This document shows positions 8,296 to 16,993 of a DNA stretch of 64,000 nucleotides, piece by piece (position 1 is the stretch's first letter; the number at the start of each line of letters is the position of its first letter). A model generated the notes under the pieces. That model was not told where the DNA came from, did not search any database, and was given only the letters and a program-made list of their open reading frames with translations. Both the position numbers and the translations under genes were made by a program. The stretch comes from Hyphomicrobiales bacterium (GTDB lineage Bacteria > Pseudomonadota > Alphaproteobacteria > Rhizobiales > Beijerinckiaceae): assembly GCA_027484655.1 (NCBI GenBank), contig JAIXSM010000076.1, positions 62,001 through 126,000 of the forward strand. The letters run 5' to 3'.

Positions 8296-9348
8296 ATGCT
8301 TCGCTACGCTCTTCCCGCCACATTGGCCCTGGCCTTCGCCAGCGCCGCCCCCACCCTTGCGCAGACCCCGGAGCAGTTCTACCAGGGTCGCAAGATGGAC
8401 ATGGTGATCGGCTATTCAGCCGGCGGCACCTACGACCTCTACGCGCGGCTCGTCGCGCGTCATCTCGGCGCCTACATGCCGGGATCCCCCACCATCGTTC
8501 CCCGCAACATGCCTGGCGGCGGCAGCCGCACGGCGGTTGCTTGGGTGTTCTCCGTGGCGCCGAAGGATGGCTCGGTGCTCGCGACCGCCGATCAGTCGCT
8601 CGCTATCGCGCAGGCGCTGGGCGATCCGCAAATCCGCTTCGATGTGACGAAGCTCGTTTACATCGGTAATCCCGCTCGCGAGAACAACACCACCGCCGCC
8701 TGGCACACCTCCGGCGTCAAAACTATTGAGGACGCCATGAAGCAGGAGGTGACGGTGGGCGCCACCGGCGGCTCCACATCGTCGCAGTATCCGAAAGCGA
8801 TGAACGCGCTGATCGGCACGCGCTTCAAGATCATCCTCGGCTATCCCGGCGGCAACGACATCAATCTCGCCATGGAACGCGGCGAGGTCGCGGTGCGCGG
8901 CTCGAATTCGTGGGGCGCCTGGAAGGCGACGCGGCCGGACTGGTTGCGCGACGGCAAGATCAACATCCTCGTGCAGATCGGCCTCGAGAAGTCGCCGGAT
9001 CTGCCCAACGTGCCGTTGCTGATGGACCTCGGCAAGACCGAGGAAGATCGCGCGGTGCTGAAGTTGTTGTCTTCGCCCACGGCGATTGGCCGGCCGATCT
9101 TCACCAACCCCGGCGTGCCGGAGGATCGCGTGAAGACATTGCGCGCAGCCTTCAACACCATGGTGAAGGATCCGAAGTTCATCGCTGAAGCGCAGCGCGA
9201 GAACTTCGAGATTGATCCCGTCTCGGGCGAAGAGGTGCAGAAGATCGTCGCGGAAATCGTGAGCGCGCCCGAGGGCGTTCGCAAGCGGCTCAACGAGATC
9301 ATCGGCGGCGTGGAGGAAAACACCGGCCCCGCCAAGCCGCGCCAGTAA
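8296..9348 (+). CDS. TctC/Bug family periplasmic solute receptor (2)
   Basis: A 350-residue solute receptor of the same family as its divergent neighbour, with a signal peptide (LAFASAAPTLAQ) and the blocks FYQGRKMD, SAGGTYDLYAR and NMPGGGS. The GAGGAG site before ATG 8296 sets the start; a longer frame upstream is noise. It is followed after 24 bases by the second aldolase/adducin gene, a pairing that repeats the association of receptor and catabolic enzyme seen on its left. No transporter membrane components are near. The ligand is unknown. Confidence 0.9.
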   Translation: MLRYALPATLALAFASAAPTLAQTPEQFYQGRKMDMVIGYSAGGTYDLYARLVARHLGAYMPGSPTIVPRNMPGGGSRTAVAWVFSVAPKDGSVLATADQSLAIAQALGDPQIRFDVTKLVYIGNPARENNTTAAWHTSGVKTIEDAMKQEVTVGATGGSTSSQYPKAMNALIGTRFKIILGYPGGNDINLAMERGEVAVRGSNSWGAWKATRPDWLRDGKINILVQIGLEKSPDLPNVPLLMDLGKTEEDRAVLKLLSSPTAIGRPIFTNPGVPEDRVKTLRAAFNTMVKDPKFIAEAQRENFEIDPVSGEEVQKIVAEIVSAPEGVRKRLNEIIGGVEENTGPAKPRQ

Positions 9349-9372
9349 GCGCTGGCCAAAGGAGTGACGCCC

Positions 9373-10113
9373 GTGAGCGATGCAATGTGTTCCAACGTCC
9401 ACGGGCGTCTGCGGCTGGAGGCCGCCGCCGCCTCGCGTATTCTCGTGATGGAAAGCCTCCTCGACTACTCCGGGCACGTCAGCGCGCGCGTGCCCGGGCG
9501 CGACGCTTACTTTATCCAGCAGGGTGTCGATCCGCGCTCACATGTTCGTCCAGAACGCATGCTGATGGTGGACTTTGACGGCAACGTGCTGGAGGGCGAG
9601 GGCAGGTCGCCTGTGGAAACGCCGATCCACGGCGAGATCTATCGCGCGCGCCTTGACGTTCAGTCGGTGCTCCATTGCCATATGGAACTGGCGATCGCGT
9701 TCACGCTGATGGACGGCGTGCAGCTTGCGCCCATGCGCGCGCGCGCCGTGCGCTGGCAGAGCGGCATTCCCATGCATCCTGATCCCAGCCACATCAAGCT
9801 CAAGTCACAAGGTGAGGCGCTGGCGCGCGATCTTGGACCTCACCACGCCGCGCTGATGCGCGCGCATGGTCTCACGCTTGTTGCCGAATCCGTGCCGGCG
9901 CTGCTTGTGGACGCCGTGCACTTCGATGAGAACGCCCGCGCGATGATGCAGGTGTTGCAGGCGGGACGTAAGCCGCTGCCGCTCACCGAGGCGGAGATGG
10001 AGCAAATCAACCGCCACGAGATGCGTGAGTTCCACGTCGGCAAGTTATGGAGCTACTACGTCAACAAGGCGGCCGCCGCGGGTGTTCTTGAGCCCGATTG
10101 GGATTTGCGCTGA
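9373..10113 (+). CDS. Class II aldolase/adducin family protein (paralogue)
   Basis: A 246-residue class II aldolase/adducin protein. I chose the GTG at 9373 because AAAGGAG ends 8 bases before it; the in-frame GTG at 9364 falls inside the ribosome site. Family blocks include YSGHVSARVPG, IHGEIYRAR, HCHMEL, RWQSGIPMH, MRAHGLTLVAES and VHFDEN. The metal-site histidines (HGE, HCH, and the RAHG histidine) are kept. It probably shares a transcript with the TctC receptor 24 bases upstream. Its product resembles the protein at 5498-6256 but is clearly diverged, so the two may act on different substrates. Confidence 0.87.
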   Translation: MSDAMCSNVHGRLRLEAAAASRILVMESLLDYSGHVSARVPGRDAYFIQQGVDPRSHVRPERMLMVDFDGNVLEGEGRSPVETPIHGEIYRARLDVQSVLHCHMELAIAFTLMDGVQLAPMRARAVRWQSGIPMHPDPSHIKLKSQGEALARDLGPHHAALMRAHGLTLVAESVPALLVDAVHFDENARAMMQVLQAGRKPLPLTEAEMEQINRHEMREFHVGKLWSYYVNKAAAAGVLEPDWDLR

Positions 10114-10116
10114 GCG

Positions 10117-11373
10117 TCAGCTTTTGTCGTGGGAGGTCGGAGGCTTTTCAAGATTCCCCGCAATCACGCTCCAGCGCGGCAGCAAAAGAACTATGAGGGC
10201 GAGGCACAAGGCGGCGGCGGCGCCGAAGGCGAGGCGCAGGCCCGCGAAATTCGCGAGGAAGCCGAGGGCCAGCGCCCCGAGCGCGGGAAAGCCACGGAAA
10301 ATGAGTAGGTAGAGCGCCATCACGCGCCCGCGCATTCGGTCGTCCGTTGCAAACTGCATCAACGCCTGGATCGACGTTGACATCACGTTGATGCTGAAGC
10401 CCATGAGCGCTGCGAACGCCACCGCGACGTAGATGTTTTGCGTCGCGACAAAGCCCAGCGCCGCAACCCCTGTGCCGAGGTAGCCCGCCATGGCCAGCGT
10501 TGTGAGGCCGGCCAGCGCGCCGCGCGATGCGATGAAAATAGCGCCCGCCATAGCCCCTACGCCAACGCTCGAGGTGAGCCATGCAAGACCTGTCGCGCCG
10601 GCGTCGAACACATCGCCGGCGAAGCCCGGCAACATGTCCTGCAACGGTCGCAGGCATACGGATGCGAACACGAGCATGAGCAGCAGCAGCCGCAGGCCCT
10701 GGTGCGCTGCGGCGTAGCGCATGCCCTCGATCACAGCGTCCATGAGCGCGGTGTTGCGCGCTTTCGTGCGGTCTGGCGCAGGCAGGCGCAGGATCATCAG
10801 CGTCGTGAGACAGACTGCGCTTCCGAGCATGTGCGCCACGAAGACGCCGCTCACGCCGTAGACCGGGATCACGAAGGCTGCGAGAGCGGGGCCGAGAAAG
10901 CGGTTCGAGTGGAACGACGCGGAGTCCAGCGCGATGGCGGATGCGAAGTCCTCCCGCGGGACCGTGACCGGGATGATCGACTGGCGGGCGGTTGAGTGAA
11001 ACGGATACGCGACGCCAGCGAACACTGTCAGGGCGAGCAGGATCTCGATGGTCATCCAGCCCATGATCGTGAAGATCGCGAGCAGGCATGCGTGGATAAA
11101 CAGCGACGCCTCGGCAAGGCGTATGAGAGGCAAGGGGTTCACCCGGTCCGTCCAGGCGCCGGCGATGGGCGCGAGGAACAGCATCGGCATGAGGTCCGCG
11201 GCCGCGATCACGCCAAGCCACGCGGGGGATTCTGTCAGCTCCCACGCGAGCCACCCTGCGCCTACGCGCATCATCCAGCCCGTCGTGTAGTGCGGGAAGA
11301 GCCCGCCCTCGAAGAGGGCGAACTTTGGGTGGGAAAGACACCGCAGGATCGGCGGTTTCGAAGCTGCGGACAT
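10117..11373 (-). CDS. MFS transporter, enterobactin-exporter (EntS) type
   Basis: A 418-residue MFS permease with about 12 membrane segments. The opening region (FALFEGGLFPHYTTGWMM), the AGAWTDR loop and the DSASFHSNRFLGPALA block are typical of the MFS_3/EntS-like group, whose best known member exports enterobactin. Here no siderophore genes are near, so export of another small molecule is equally likely. ATG 11373 follows GGAAG; the longer in-frame extension has no support. The gene ends 3 bases past the convergent aldolase stop at 10113. Confidence 0.85.
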   Translation of the reverse strand: MSAASKPPILRCLSHPKFALFEGGLFPHYTTGWMMRVGAGWLAWELTESPAWLGVIAAADLMPMLFLAPIAGAWTDRVNPLPLIRLAEASLFIHACLLAIFTIMGWMTIEILLALTVFAGVAYPFHSTARQSIIPVTVPREDFASAIALDSASFHSNRFLGPALAAFVIPVYGVSGVFVAHMLGSAVCLTTLMILRLPAPDRTKARNTALMDAVIEGMRYAAAHQGLRLLLLMLVFASVCLRPLQDMLPGFAGDVFDAGATGLAWLTSSVGVGAMAGAIFIASRGALAGLTTLAMAGYLGTGVAALGFVATQNIYVAVAFAALMGFSINVMSTSIQALMQFATDDRMRGRVMALYLLIFRGFPALGALALGFLANFAGLRLAFGAAAALCLALIVLLLPRWSVIAGNLEKPPTSHDKS

Positions 11374-11425
11374 CAGTCTTCCATGATCTGGCGCCGCCGA
11401 ACCCTGCGGTCCGGCGGCATGGTCG

Positions 11426-12421
11426 TCACAGGTCGAGGGTCGCCGGGGCGAAAAGCTCCTCGGGCGCCACGCGACGGTCTGTGAGGCCCTGTTCGTGGAC
11501 GTATTGCGCAATGGTCTCGATCACATTGCGTGTCGCGCGCAGGCCATAGGCCTTCGGATCAGCGCCGAACATCCTGGCGGCCTTCGGTTCAACAAGGCCG
11601 CAGGCGACATAGTCGCGCAACGTCTTCTCTGCCGAGCGCTCCACTTCGTCCTTGGCCCGCATGAACGAGTGGTAGATGTTCACGCCAGCCCACGGATACT
11701 TCTCGTGCAGCTCACGCTTGATGACCATGGCGTGGTTGATCGGGTAGATGCCTGTCTTCTGGAAGTAGCGGGTCGATTCCGCCACCGCGTCGGGGAACAG
11801 CGGGCGGCACACGCCCGAAATGTCCGCCGTTGAACGATCCACGAGGTTTGGCTCGTTGAGATAGAGCAGGGCGCCGTCGAGTTCGCCCTTCAGCAGCATC
11901 TCGCCGATATTGGTCGCGAGCGGAATCTGGTTGATGCGCACGCCTTCCGGCGCCTTGAAACCGGTGGAGCCGCCATGGCTCTTGTCCGGATTGCGCTCCA
12001 TGAACCATTCGATGTCGCGCGCATGAACGCCGAACTCATGTTGCAGGACGCCGCGCGACCAGATGGCCGAGGTCTGCTGATATTCGGGCACGCCGATACG
12101 CTTGCCCTTCAGGTCGGCGGGCGTGTTGATGCCGGAATCGCGGCGCACCATGATGCGCGTGTGGAAGAACATGCGCGCTGTGTAGATGGGCAGCGCGACA
12201 AAGCGCGTGTCGCCCTTCGAGACCGCGATGAGCAGCGAGGAGATCGACATTTCCGACACGTCGAACTCGGCGAATTTGAGCTGGCGCCAGAACATCTCGG
12301 ATGGGTGCACCACGGTCGGCAGGAACCGAAGTCCCTGCGGCGGGTGCCGGCCTTCGATAATGGGGCGCGTGCGTTCATTGTTGGACAGCGCGATGCTGAA
12401 ATCCAGCGCGTGGGCGGTCAT
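11426..12421 (-). CDS. 4,5-dihydroxyphthalate decarboxylase-like / substrate-binding fold protein
   Basis: A 331-residue protein with no signal peptide. The opening (LSIALSNNERTRPIIEG-like), the block VHPSEMFWRQLKF and the later DLKGKRIGVPEYQQTSA match the family of 4,5-dihydroxyphthalate decarboxylase, which shares the NMT1/periplasmic binding fold. In phthalate breakdown this step gives protocatechuate. The next gene upstream on the strand, only 33 bases away, encodes a Rieske oxygenase of the phthalate-dioxygenase type, which supports a joint role. Some homologues are annotated only as ABC substrate-binding proteins, so the activity is inference. ATG 12421 has GAGAGGAAA just before it. Confidence 0.75.
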   Translation of the reverse strand: MTAHALDFSIALSNNERTRPIIEGRHPPQGLRFLPTVVHPSEMFWRQLKFAEFDVSEMSISSLLIAVSKGDTRFVALPIYTARMFFHTRIMVRRDSGINTPADLKGKRIGVPEYQQTSAIWSRGVLQHEFGVHARDIEWFMERNPDKSHGGSTGFKAPEGVRINQIPLATNIGEMLLKGELDGALLYLNEPNLVDRSTADISGVCRPLFPDAVAESTRYFQKTGIYPINHAMVIKRELHEKYPWAGVNIYHSFMRAKDEVERSAEKTLRDYVACGLVEPKAARMFGADPKAYGLRATRNVIETIAQYVHEQGLTDRRVAPEELFAPATLDL

Positions 12422-12454
12422 GTTTCCTCTCGTGTTGATTGTTGTTTTACGGCG

Positions 12455-13726
12455 TCACCACTTGGCGACGAGTTCACTGCCGAAGACCTCTCGCCAGTCG
12501 TCGTCCACTTGCATGAACCCATCATAAGCCCGGATCGCCCGTTGCGTGGCGGGGTCGATGCCGCGCGGCGGACGCCCTTCCGCAACCTCGTTGATGGCTT
12601 CCAGCATGATCCGGCGCATGGCGACAATTGCCTTGTCCGACGTGCCAAGATGCTCGAGCGAGCGGTCGACGGTCGGCCCCATGCCTTCCTGCAGGGCGAA
12701 ATCCTGGGTGTTGATTCCCTTGATGCCCGTGTAGGTTTTCGTCTTCTGCACGGCGCGGTCGATGAAGTAGTCGTTCGACCTGTTCGCCTTGAGCCGGAAG
12801 GTTCCCGGGATCATGTCGTCCGGTCCGCGACCGTAAAACGTCTCGCGTTCGATCACGTTTTCTTCCGAGAACTTCGCGTCCCTGTCGTAGGCGCAGGCCC
12901 AGTTGTAGACCCACGTGGTGGTGTCATCGATGGGAACCCAGATGTGGCCGTTCAGTTCGGGATATTCACGCTTCTTGCCCGAGAACATGTGAATCCCGCC
13001 GCGGAACTGCTGAAACGGCATGCCGAAGTGGTAGATGCGAACGTAAGCTCGCCCGTCGCCGAGGTTGCGATGGGACGTGTAGTAATAGCCGTAGTCCGTG
13101 CGCTCCACATCGAGGCGCGGCGAGCGGTCGCGCAGACGCATCTCGTTCTTGTCGCCGAGGTTGTTGTTGTGCGCGAAGGAGGAATGCGCGGTGTCCAGGC
13201 CGCCTTCCATCGCCTGCAGATAGTTGCAGTCCTCATAAGTTTTTGAAACATTGCGATGGCTTGCGGGGGCGCGCGTCCATTCGTAATCGGGCGGGGCGGG
13301 CATTTGATCCTTCGGCCCCATGTACGCCCACACGATGCCGCCGCGCTCGACGCACGGATAGGCCTTGATCTTCACGCGCGCCTGCAGTGGCGTGCCTGCT
13401 GGTTCTGACGGCATGTCGACGCAATCGCCGTGCCGGTCGAACTTCCAGCCGTGATAAACGCAGCGCATACCGCACTCTTCATTGCGGCCGAAGAACATCG
13501 GCGCGCGACGGTGCGGGCAATGGGCGTCGATCAGCCCGATCTCGCCGGCGCTGTCGCGGAAAGCGATGAGATCCTCGCCCAGCAGGCGCACGCGCAGCGG
13601 TTCGCCATCCTTCTCGGGCAGTTCGGCGGAGAGAGCGGCCGGCATCCAGAACCGCCGGAAAAGCTCGCCGCATGGCGTGCCCGGGCCGACGCGGGTGATT
13701 TTCTCGTTGTCCTCCGGCTTCAGCAT
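12455..13726 (-). CDS. Rieske non-heme iron oxygenase alpha subunit (phthalate 4,5-dioxygenase type)
   Basis: A 423-residue aromatic-ring oxygenase large subunit. The Rieske 2Fe-2S ligands are Cys70-x-His72 and Cys89-x2-His92. The catalytic iron site is in GGLDTAHSSFAH, with Asp178, His181 and His186. The length and the C-terminal block FALQEGMGP resemble phthalate 4,5-dioxygenase oxygenase components. No reductase gene is next to it, so electrons must come from a reductase coded elsewhere. ATG 13726 has GGAGAGGAG upstream. The gene and the decarboxylase-like gene behind it probably form one operon, divergent from the QuiC-type gene at 13924. Confidence 0.88.
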   Translation of the reverse strand: MLKPEDNEKITRVGPGTPCGELFRRFWMPAALSAELPEKDGEPLRVRLLGEDLIAFRDSAGEIGLIDAHCPHRRAPMFFGRNEECGMRCVYHGWKFDRHGDCVDMPSEPAGTPLQARVKIKAYPCVERGGIVWAYMGPKDQMPAPPDYEWTRAPASHRNVSKTYEDCNYLQAMEGGLDTAHSSFAHNNNLGDKNEMRLRDRSPRLDVERTDYGYYYTSHRNLGDGRAYVRIYHFGMPFQQFRGGIHMFSGKKREYPELNGHIWVPIDDTTTWVYNWACAYDRDAKFSEENVIERETFYGRGPDDMIPGTFRLKANRSNDYFIDRAVQKTKTYTGIKGINTQDFALQEGMGPTVDRSLEHLGTSDKAIVAMRRIMLEAINEVAEGRPPRGIDPATQRAIRAYDGFMQVDDDWREVFGSELVAKW

Positions 13727-13923
13727 GGCGCTGTCTCCTCTCCGTTGTCTTCCGGGAATACGAGCCGCCGCCGGCGCCGTGTTCGCGCCCGATTGCGTTT
13801 CTCCTCCCGATTATCTTCTTTGATAAACCCTCGAAGGCGGCAGCGCCATAGGTCTCCCCCTCGCGGGCGGCGCGCGTTTGATCTAGTGTGCCGGGAGAGG
13901 GGCGCGGGAGGACAAGGGTCAAC

Positions 13924-15840
13924 ATGCTCAGGTGGTCAATCGCGACGGTTTCCATGGGCGGCACGCTCGAAGTCAAACTCGCCGCGGCGGCCCGGGCGGG
14001 CTTCCGGGCGGTGGAGATTTTCGAAAACGACCTGACGTTCTTCAGCGGCAAGCCGCGCGACGTGCGCGCCCGGGCGCAGGACCTGGGCCTCGAGATCGCG
14101 GCGCTGCAGCCCATGCGCGACTTCGAGGGCATGCCCGAGCCCATGCGCGCCCGGAACTTCGAACGGGCGCAACGCAAGTTCGATCTCATGGACGAGCTTG
14201 GCGCCAAGCTCCTGTGCATTTGCTCCAACGTGCATGAGGATGCGCTGGGCGAGCCGGAGCGTTCCGCCGCCGACCTCGCGGAACTCGCCGACCTTGCCGC
14301 GCGGCGCGGCTATCGCATCGGCTACGAGGCGCTGGCCTGGGGCAAGCACGTCAAGGACTGGATGCAGGCCTGGGACATCGTGCGCATGGCCGACAGGCCC
14401 AACCTCGGCATTGTGCTCGACTCGTTCCATATCTGCGTGCGCAACAACCCGATTGCGCCCATCGCAGATCTTCCCGCCGACTGCATCGCGCTGGTGCAGG
14501 TGGCGGACGCTCCCGCCATTCTGATGGATCCCATGTCGCTGTCGCGCCACCACCGGTGCTTCCCCGGTCAGGGCGACTATCCCGTGAACGATTTCATCGA
14601 GGCGGCGATCAAGGCCGGCTATCGCGGCCCGCTATCGCTTGAAATCTTCAACGACCAGTTCCGCGGCGCGCCCGCCAACATCGTGGCGCGCGACGGCATG
14701 CGTGCGCTGCAAACCTGTGGCGAGACGCTCGACGCCCGTCGCGCGGAGCAGGGCCTGCCGGCCACGCGCATTGGCCCGGCGTTGCCGGCGCCGGCGGCGA
14801 TCTCCGGCATTGAATTCGTCGAGTTCGTGACGAGCTCGGCTGAATCGCCCCGCCTTGTGGCGCTTCTTGAGGGACTGGGGTTCCGCCGTGTGGCGCGCCA
14901 CCGCTCCAAGGATGTGGATCTCTTCCGCCAGAACGGGGTCAACATCGTCGTGAACCGCGAGCAGGAGGGGTTCGCCCACTCGTTCTACCTTGTGCACGGC
15001 ACGTCCGTTTGCGCGCTCGCGTTGCGGTTCGACGATCCCCAGCGGGCGCTCGACCGCGCAAACGCGCTGGGCGCGCCGACCTACCATGGGCGCGTCGGGC
15101 CGGGCGAGGCGGTGATTCCGGCCGTCGCCGGCGTTGAGAACAGCCTGATCTACTTCCTCAAGGATCAGCCGGGACAGGCGGCGCCGAGCCACTGGGACCG
15201 CGACTTCATTTTCGCCAACCCGGTTGAAGCGGCAGGCCCCCTCACCGCGGTGGACCACCTCTCCAACGTGGTGCGGCGGTCCGAATTCCTGTCCTGGATC
15301 ACGTTCTATAAGGCCGTGCTTGGGTTCGTGGACGAGCCGCAGGTGGAAGTGGCCGATCCATATGGGGCGTTCTACAGCCGCGTCATCCGCTCGCCCGACA
15401 AGAGCGTGCGCATTCCCGTCAACATTGGTGACGGCGGCGCGACGGCGGCGTCTCGCTTCATCGAGACGTTTGGCGGCGGCGGCGTGCAGCAGATCGCCTT
15501 CGCAACCGACGACCTGTTCGCGTTTGTCGAGCAGGCGCGGGCGGCGGGCGTTCCGTTCCTCACCATTCCCGACAACTATTATGACGACCTCTCCGCGCGG
15601 TACGATCTCGAACCAGGCGTGATCGAGCGCATGCGCGCGCTGGGAATTCTCTACGACCGCACCAAGGGCGGCGAGTTTTTCCACATCTACACGACCATGT
15701 TCGACGAGCGCTTCTTCTTCGAGGTGCTGGAGCGGCGCAGCTACGATCTCTTCGGCGCCGCCAACACGCCGGTGCGGCTCGCCGCGCAGGCCAACGAGGC
15801 GGACGAGGCCGCGAAGGCCCGGGCAGCGTTTGGCGGGTGA
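13924..15840 (+). CDS. quiC: Bifunctional 3-dehydroshikimate dehydratase (QuiC type: TIM barrel + HPPD-like VOC)
   Basis: A 638-residue two-domain protein. Residues 1 to about 275 form a xylose-isomerase-like TIM barrel with metal-site candidates in IGYEALAWG, VLDSFH, HHRCFPGQGD and LSLEIFND. From about 285 to 620 lies a pair of vicinal-oxygen-chelate modules like 4-hydroxyphenylpyruvate dioxygenase (IEFVEFVT, AVDHLSNVV, QQIAFATDD, FFEVLER). This layout is known for the QuiC1 dehydroshikimate dehydratases, which form protocatechuate from 3-dehydroshikimate; only the first domain is needed for that reaction. ATG 13924 follows AAGGG. The divergent partner genes may also lead to protocatechuate. 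Family assignment is firm; activity is inferred. Confidence 0.85.
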   Translation: MLRWSIATVSMGGTLEVKLAAAARAGFRAVEIFENDLTFFSGKPRDVRARAQDLGLEIAALQPMRDFEGMPEPMRARNFERAQRKFDLMDELGAKLLCICSNVHEDALGEPERSAADLAELADLAARRGYRIGYEALAWGKHVKDWMQAWDIVRMADRPNLGIVLDSFHICVRNNPIAPIADLPADCIALVQVADAPAILMDPMSLSRHHRCFPGQGDYPVNDFIEAAIKAGYRGPLSLEIFNDQFRGAPANIVARDGMRALQTCGETLDARRAEQGLPATRIGPALPAPAAISGIEFVEFVTSSAESPRLVALLEGLGFRRVARHRSKDVDLFRQNGVNIVVNREQEGFAHSFYLVHGTSVCALALRFDDPQRALDRANALGAPTYHGRVGPGEAVIPAVAGVENSLIYFLKDQPGQAAPSHWDRDFIFANPVEAAGPLTAVDHLSNVVRRSEFLSWITFYKAVLGFVDEPQVEVADPYGAFYSRVIRSPDKSVRIPVNIGDGGATAASRFIETFGGGGVQQIAFATDDLFAFVEQARAAGVPFLTIPDNYYDDLSARYDLEPGVIERMRALGILYDRTKGGEFFHIYTTMFDERFFFEVLERRSYDLFGAANTPVRLAAQANEADEAAKARAAFGG

Positions 15841-15931
15841 GGGCGGGCTTGGGGGGTGACCTCAATCCCGCATTAACGGGTTGACTTTATGGTCAAGGTC
15901 TTGTTTCCCCGCGCTCGCGGAGCAACCGCCT

Positions 15932-16942
15932 TTGACCGTCCGCCTTCCGTCCTCGTCCCGCCGCGCAGCCGTGCGTGAACCCACCCTGTGCCCGGCGGCG
16001 GGCGTCTGGGCGGTCGCGGTGCTGGTCCTTGCTGTCGGTCTGACATGGGCTGCGGTGGCTGGCGTCCGCCTGCGGCTTGGAGAATTCGCCTCTTTGGCGG
16101 GTGCGTTTTTCATGCTCGTCGCGGTCGGTTCGGTGTACGCGATGTCGCGCCGGGCCGTCGGCATCGTCGTGAGTTGTTTCGCGGTCGCCTTCCTGATCCT
16201 GTTCAACATCGCTGCGGGAATTCTGAGTTATGCGGGCCAGTGGCTGGCGGCGCCTCTTCAGGATGACTGGTTCGCATCTTTTGATGCAGCGCTCGGGTTC
16301 GATTGGAACGCGCATCTCGCCTTCGTCGCGCACAGGCCTGTCCTCGCGCAGACGCTCACCTGGGCTTACTTCTCCTGTCCGGCGCAGCTTTTCGTGCTTG
16401 TTTGCGTTCTCTCGGTCTTCGACCGCTCTGCTCTTGTCCGTTTCATGGCGCTGTACGCGACCACGGCGCTCGCGACGATTTGTATTGCGAGCGCGTTTCC
16501 GGCCCTTGGCGCGGTCGCGCACCACGCCCCTCCAGCGGCGCTGCTCTCGTCGATGCCGGATCCCCTGTCAGGCAGTTGGCACATGGCGGACCTTATCGCT
16601 CTGCGCCAAGGCGCGTTCCGGGAGATCAGTCCGCACGCGCTGGAGGGCATTATCTCGTTTCCCTCGTTCCACACCGCGTTGGGCGTGCTTTTCATCCACG
16701 CCTTCGCGCGGGCGCCCCGCATGCTCGCGCCCGCGATCTTGCTGAATGGCGCCATGATCCTGTCGACGATTTCGGTGGGCGGGCATTATTTTGCGGACGT
16801 AATCGCGGGCGCGGTGCTCGCCGGCGTTTCGATCGTGGCTTTTCAAGCGTGGCAGACAAGAGCGTTGCGGCTCCCCCGCCCGGAAAGTGCGCCCGCACCG
16901 GCCTTAAGGGACGCGCTGGACCCCAGCGCGCCGCGAGGCTAA
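15932..16942 (+). CDS. PAP2-superfamily membrane phosphatase/transferase
   Basis: A polytopic membrane protein (about 336 residues) with 6-7 hydrophobic segments and the PAP2 signature near its end: SFPSFHTA and, some 35 residues later, GGHYFADVIAG. These carry the catalytic histidines of lipid phosphate phosphatases. Related proteins act as inositolphosphotransferases or undecaprenyl pyrophosphate phosphatases; the substrate here is unknown. The start is uncertain. TTG 15932 has GGAG upstream and is preferred, but TTG 15881 and GTG 15971 are in frame. A short gap separates it from ettA. Confidence 0.75.
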   Translation: MTVRLPSSSRRAAVREPTLCPAAGVWAVAVLVLAVGLTWAAVAGVRLRLGEFASLAGAFFMLVAVGSVYAMSRRAVGIVVSCFAVAFLILFNIAAGILSYAGQWLAAPLQDDWFASFDAALGFDWNAHLAFVAHRPVLAQTLTWAYFSCPAQLFVLVCVLSVFDRSALVRFMALYATTALATICIASAFPALGAVAHHAPPAALLSSMPDPLSGSWHMADLIALRQGAFREISPHALEGIISFPSFHTALGVLFIHAFARAPRMLAPAILLNGAMILSTISVGGHYFADVIAGAVLAGVSIVAFQAWQTRALRLPRPESAPAPALRDALDPSAPRG

Positions 16943-16993
16943 GAGAACGCCAATTGCGTTCCTCACCACGTCCAACCACGGGACCGACCGCCT

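Noticed and set aside
12455-13726. Plus-strand frame of about 420 codons opposite the Rieske and decarboxylase genes (11,975-13,246)
   Set aside because: It is antisense to two genes with intact catalytic motifs and shows no domain pattern.
13805-13830. TTATC-TTCTTT-GATAA as an operator between the Rieske and QuiC genes
   Set aside because: Arms of only 5 bp with a 6-base centre are expected by chance, and no regulator gene is adjacent.
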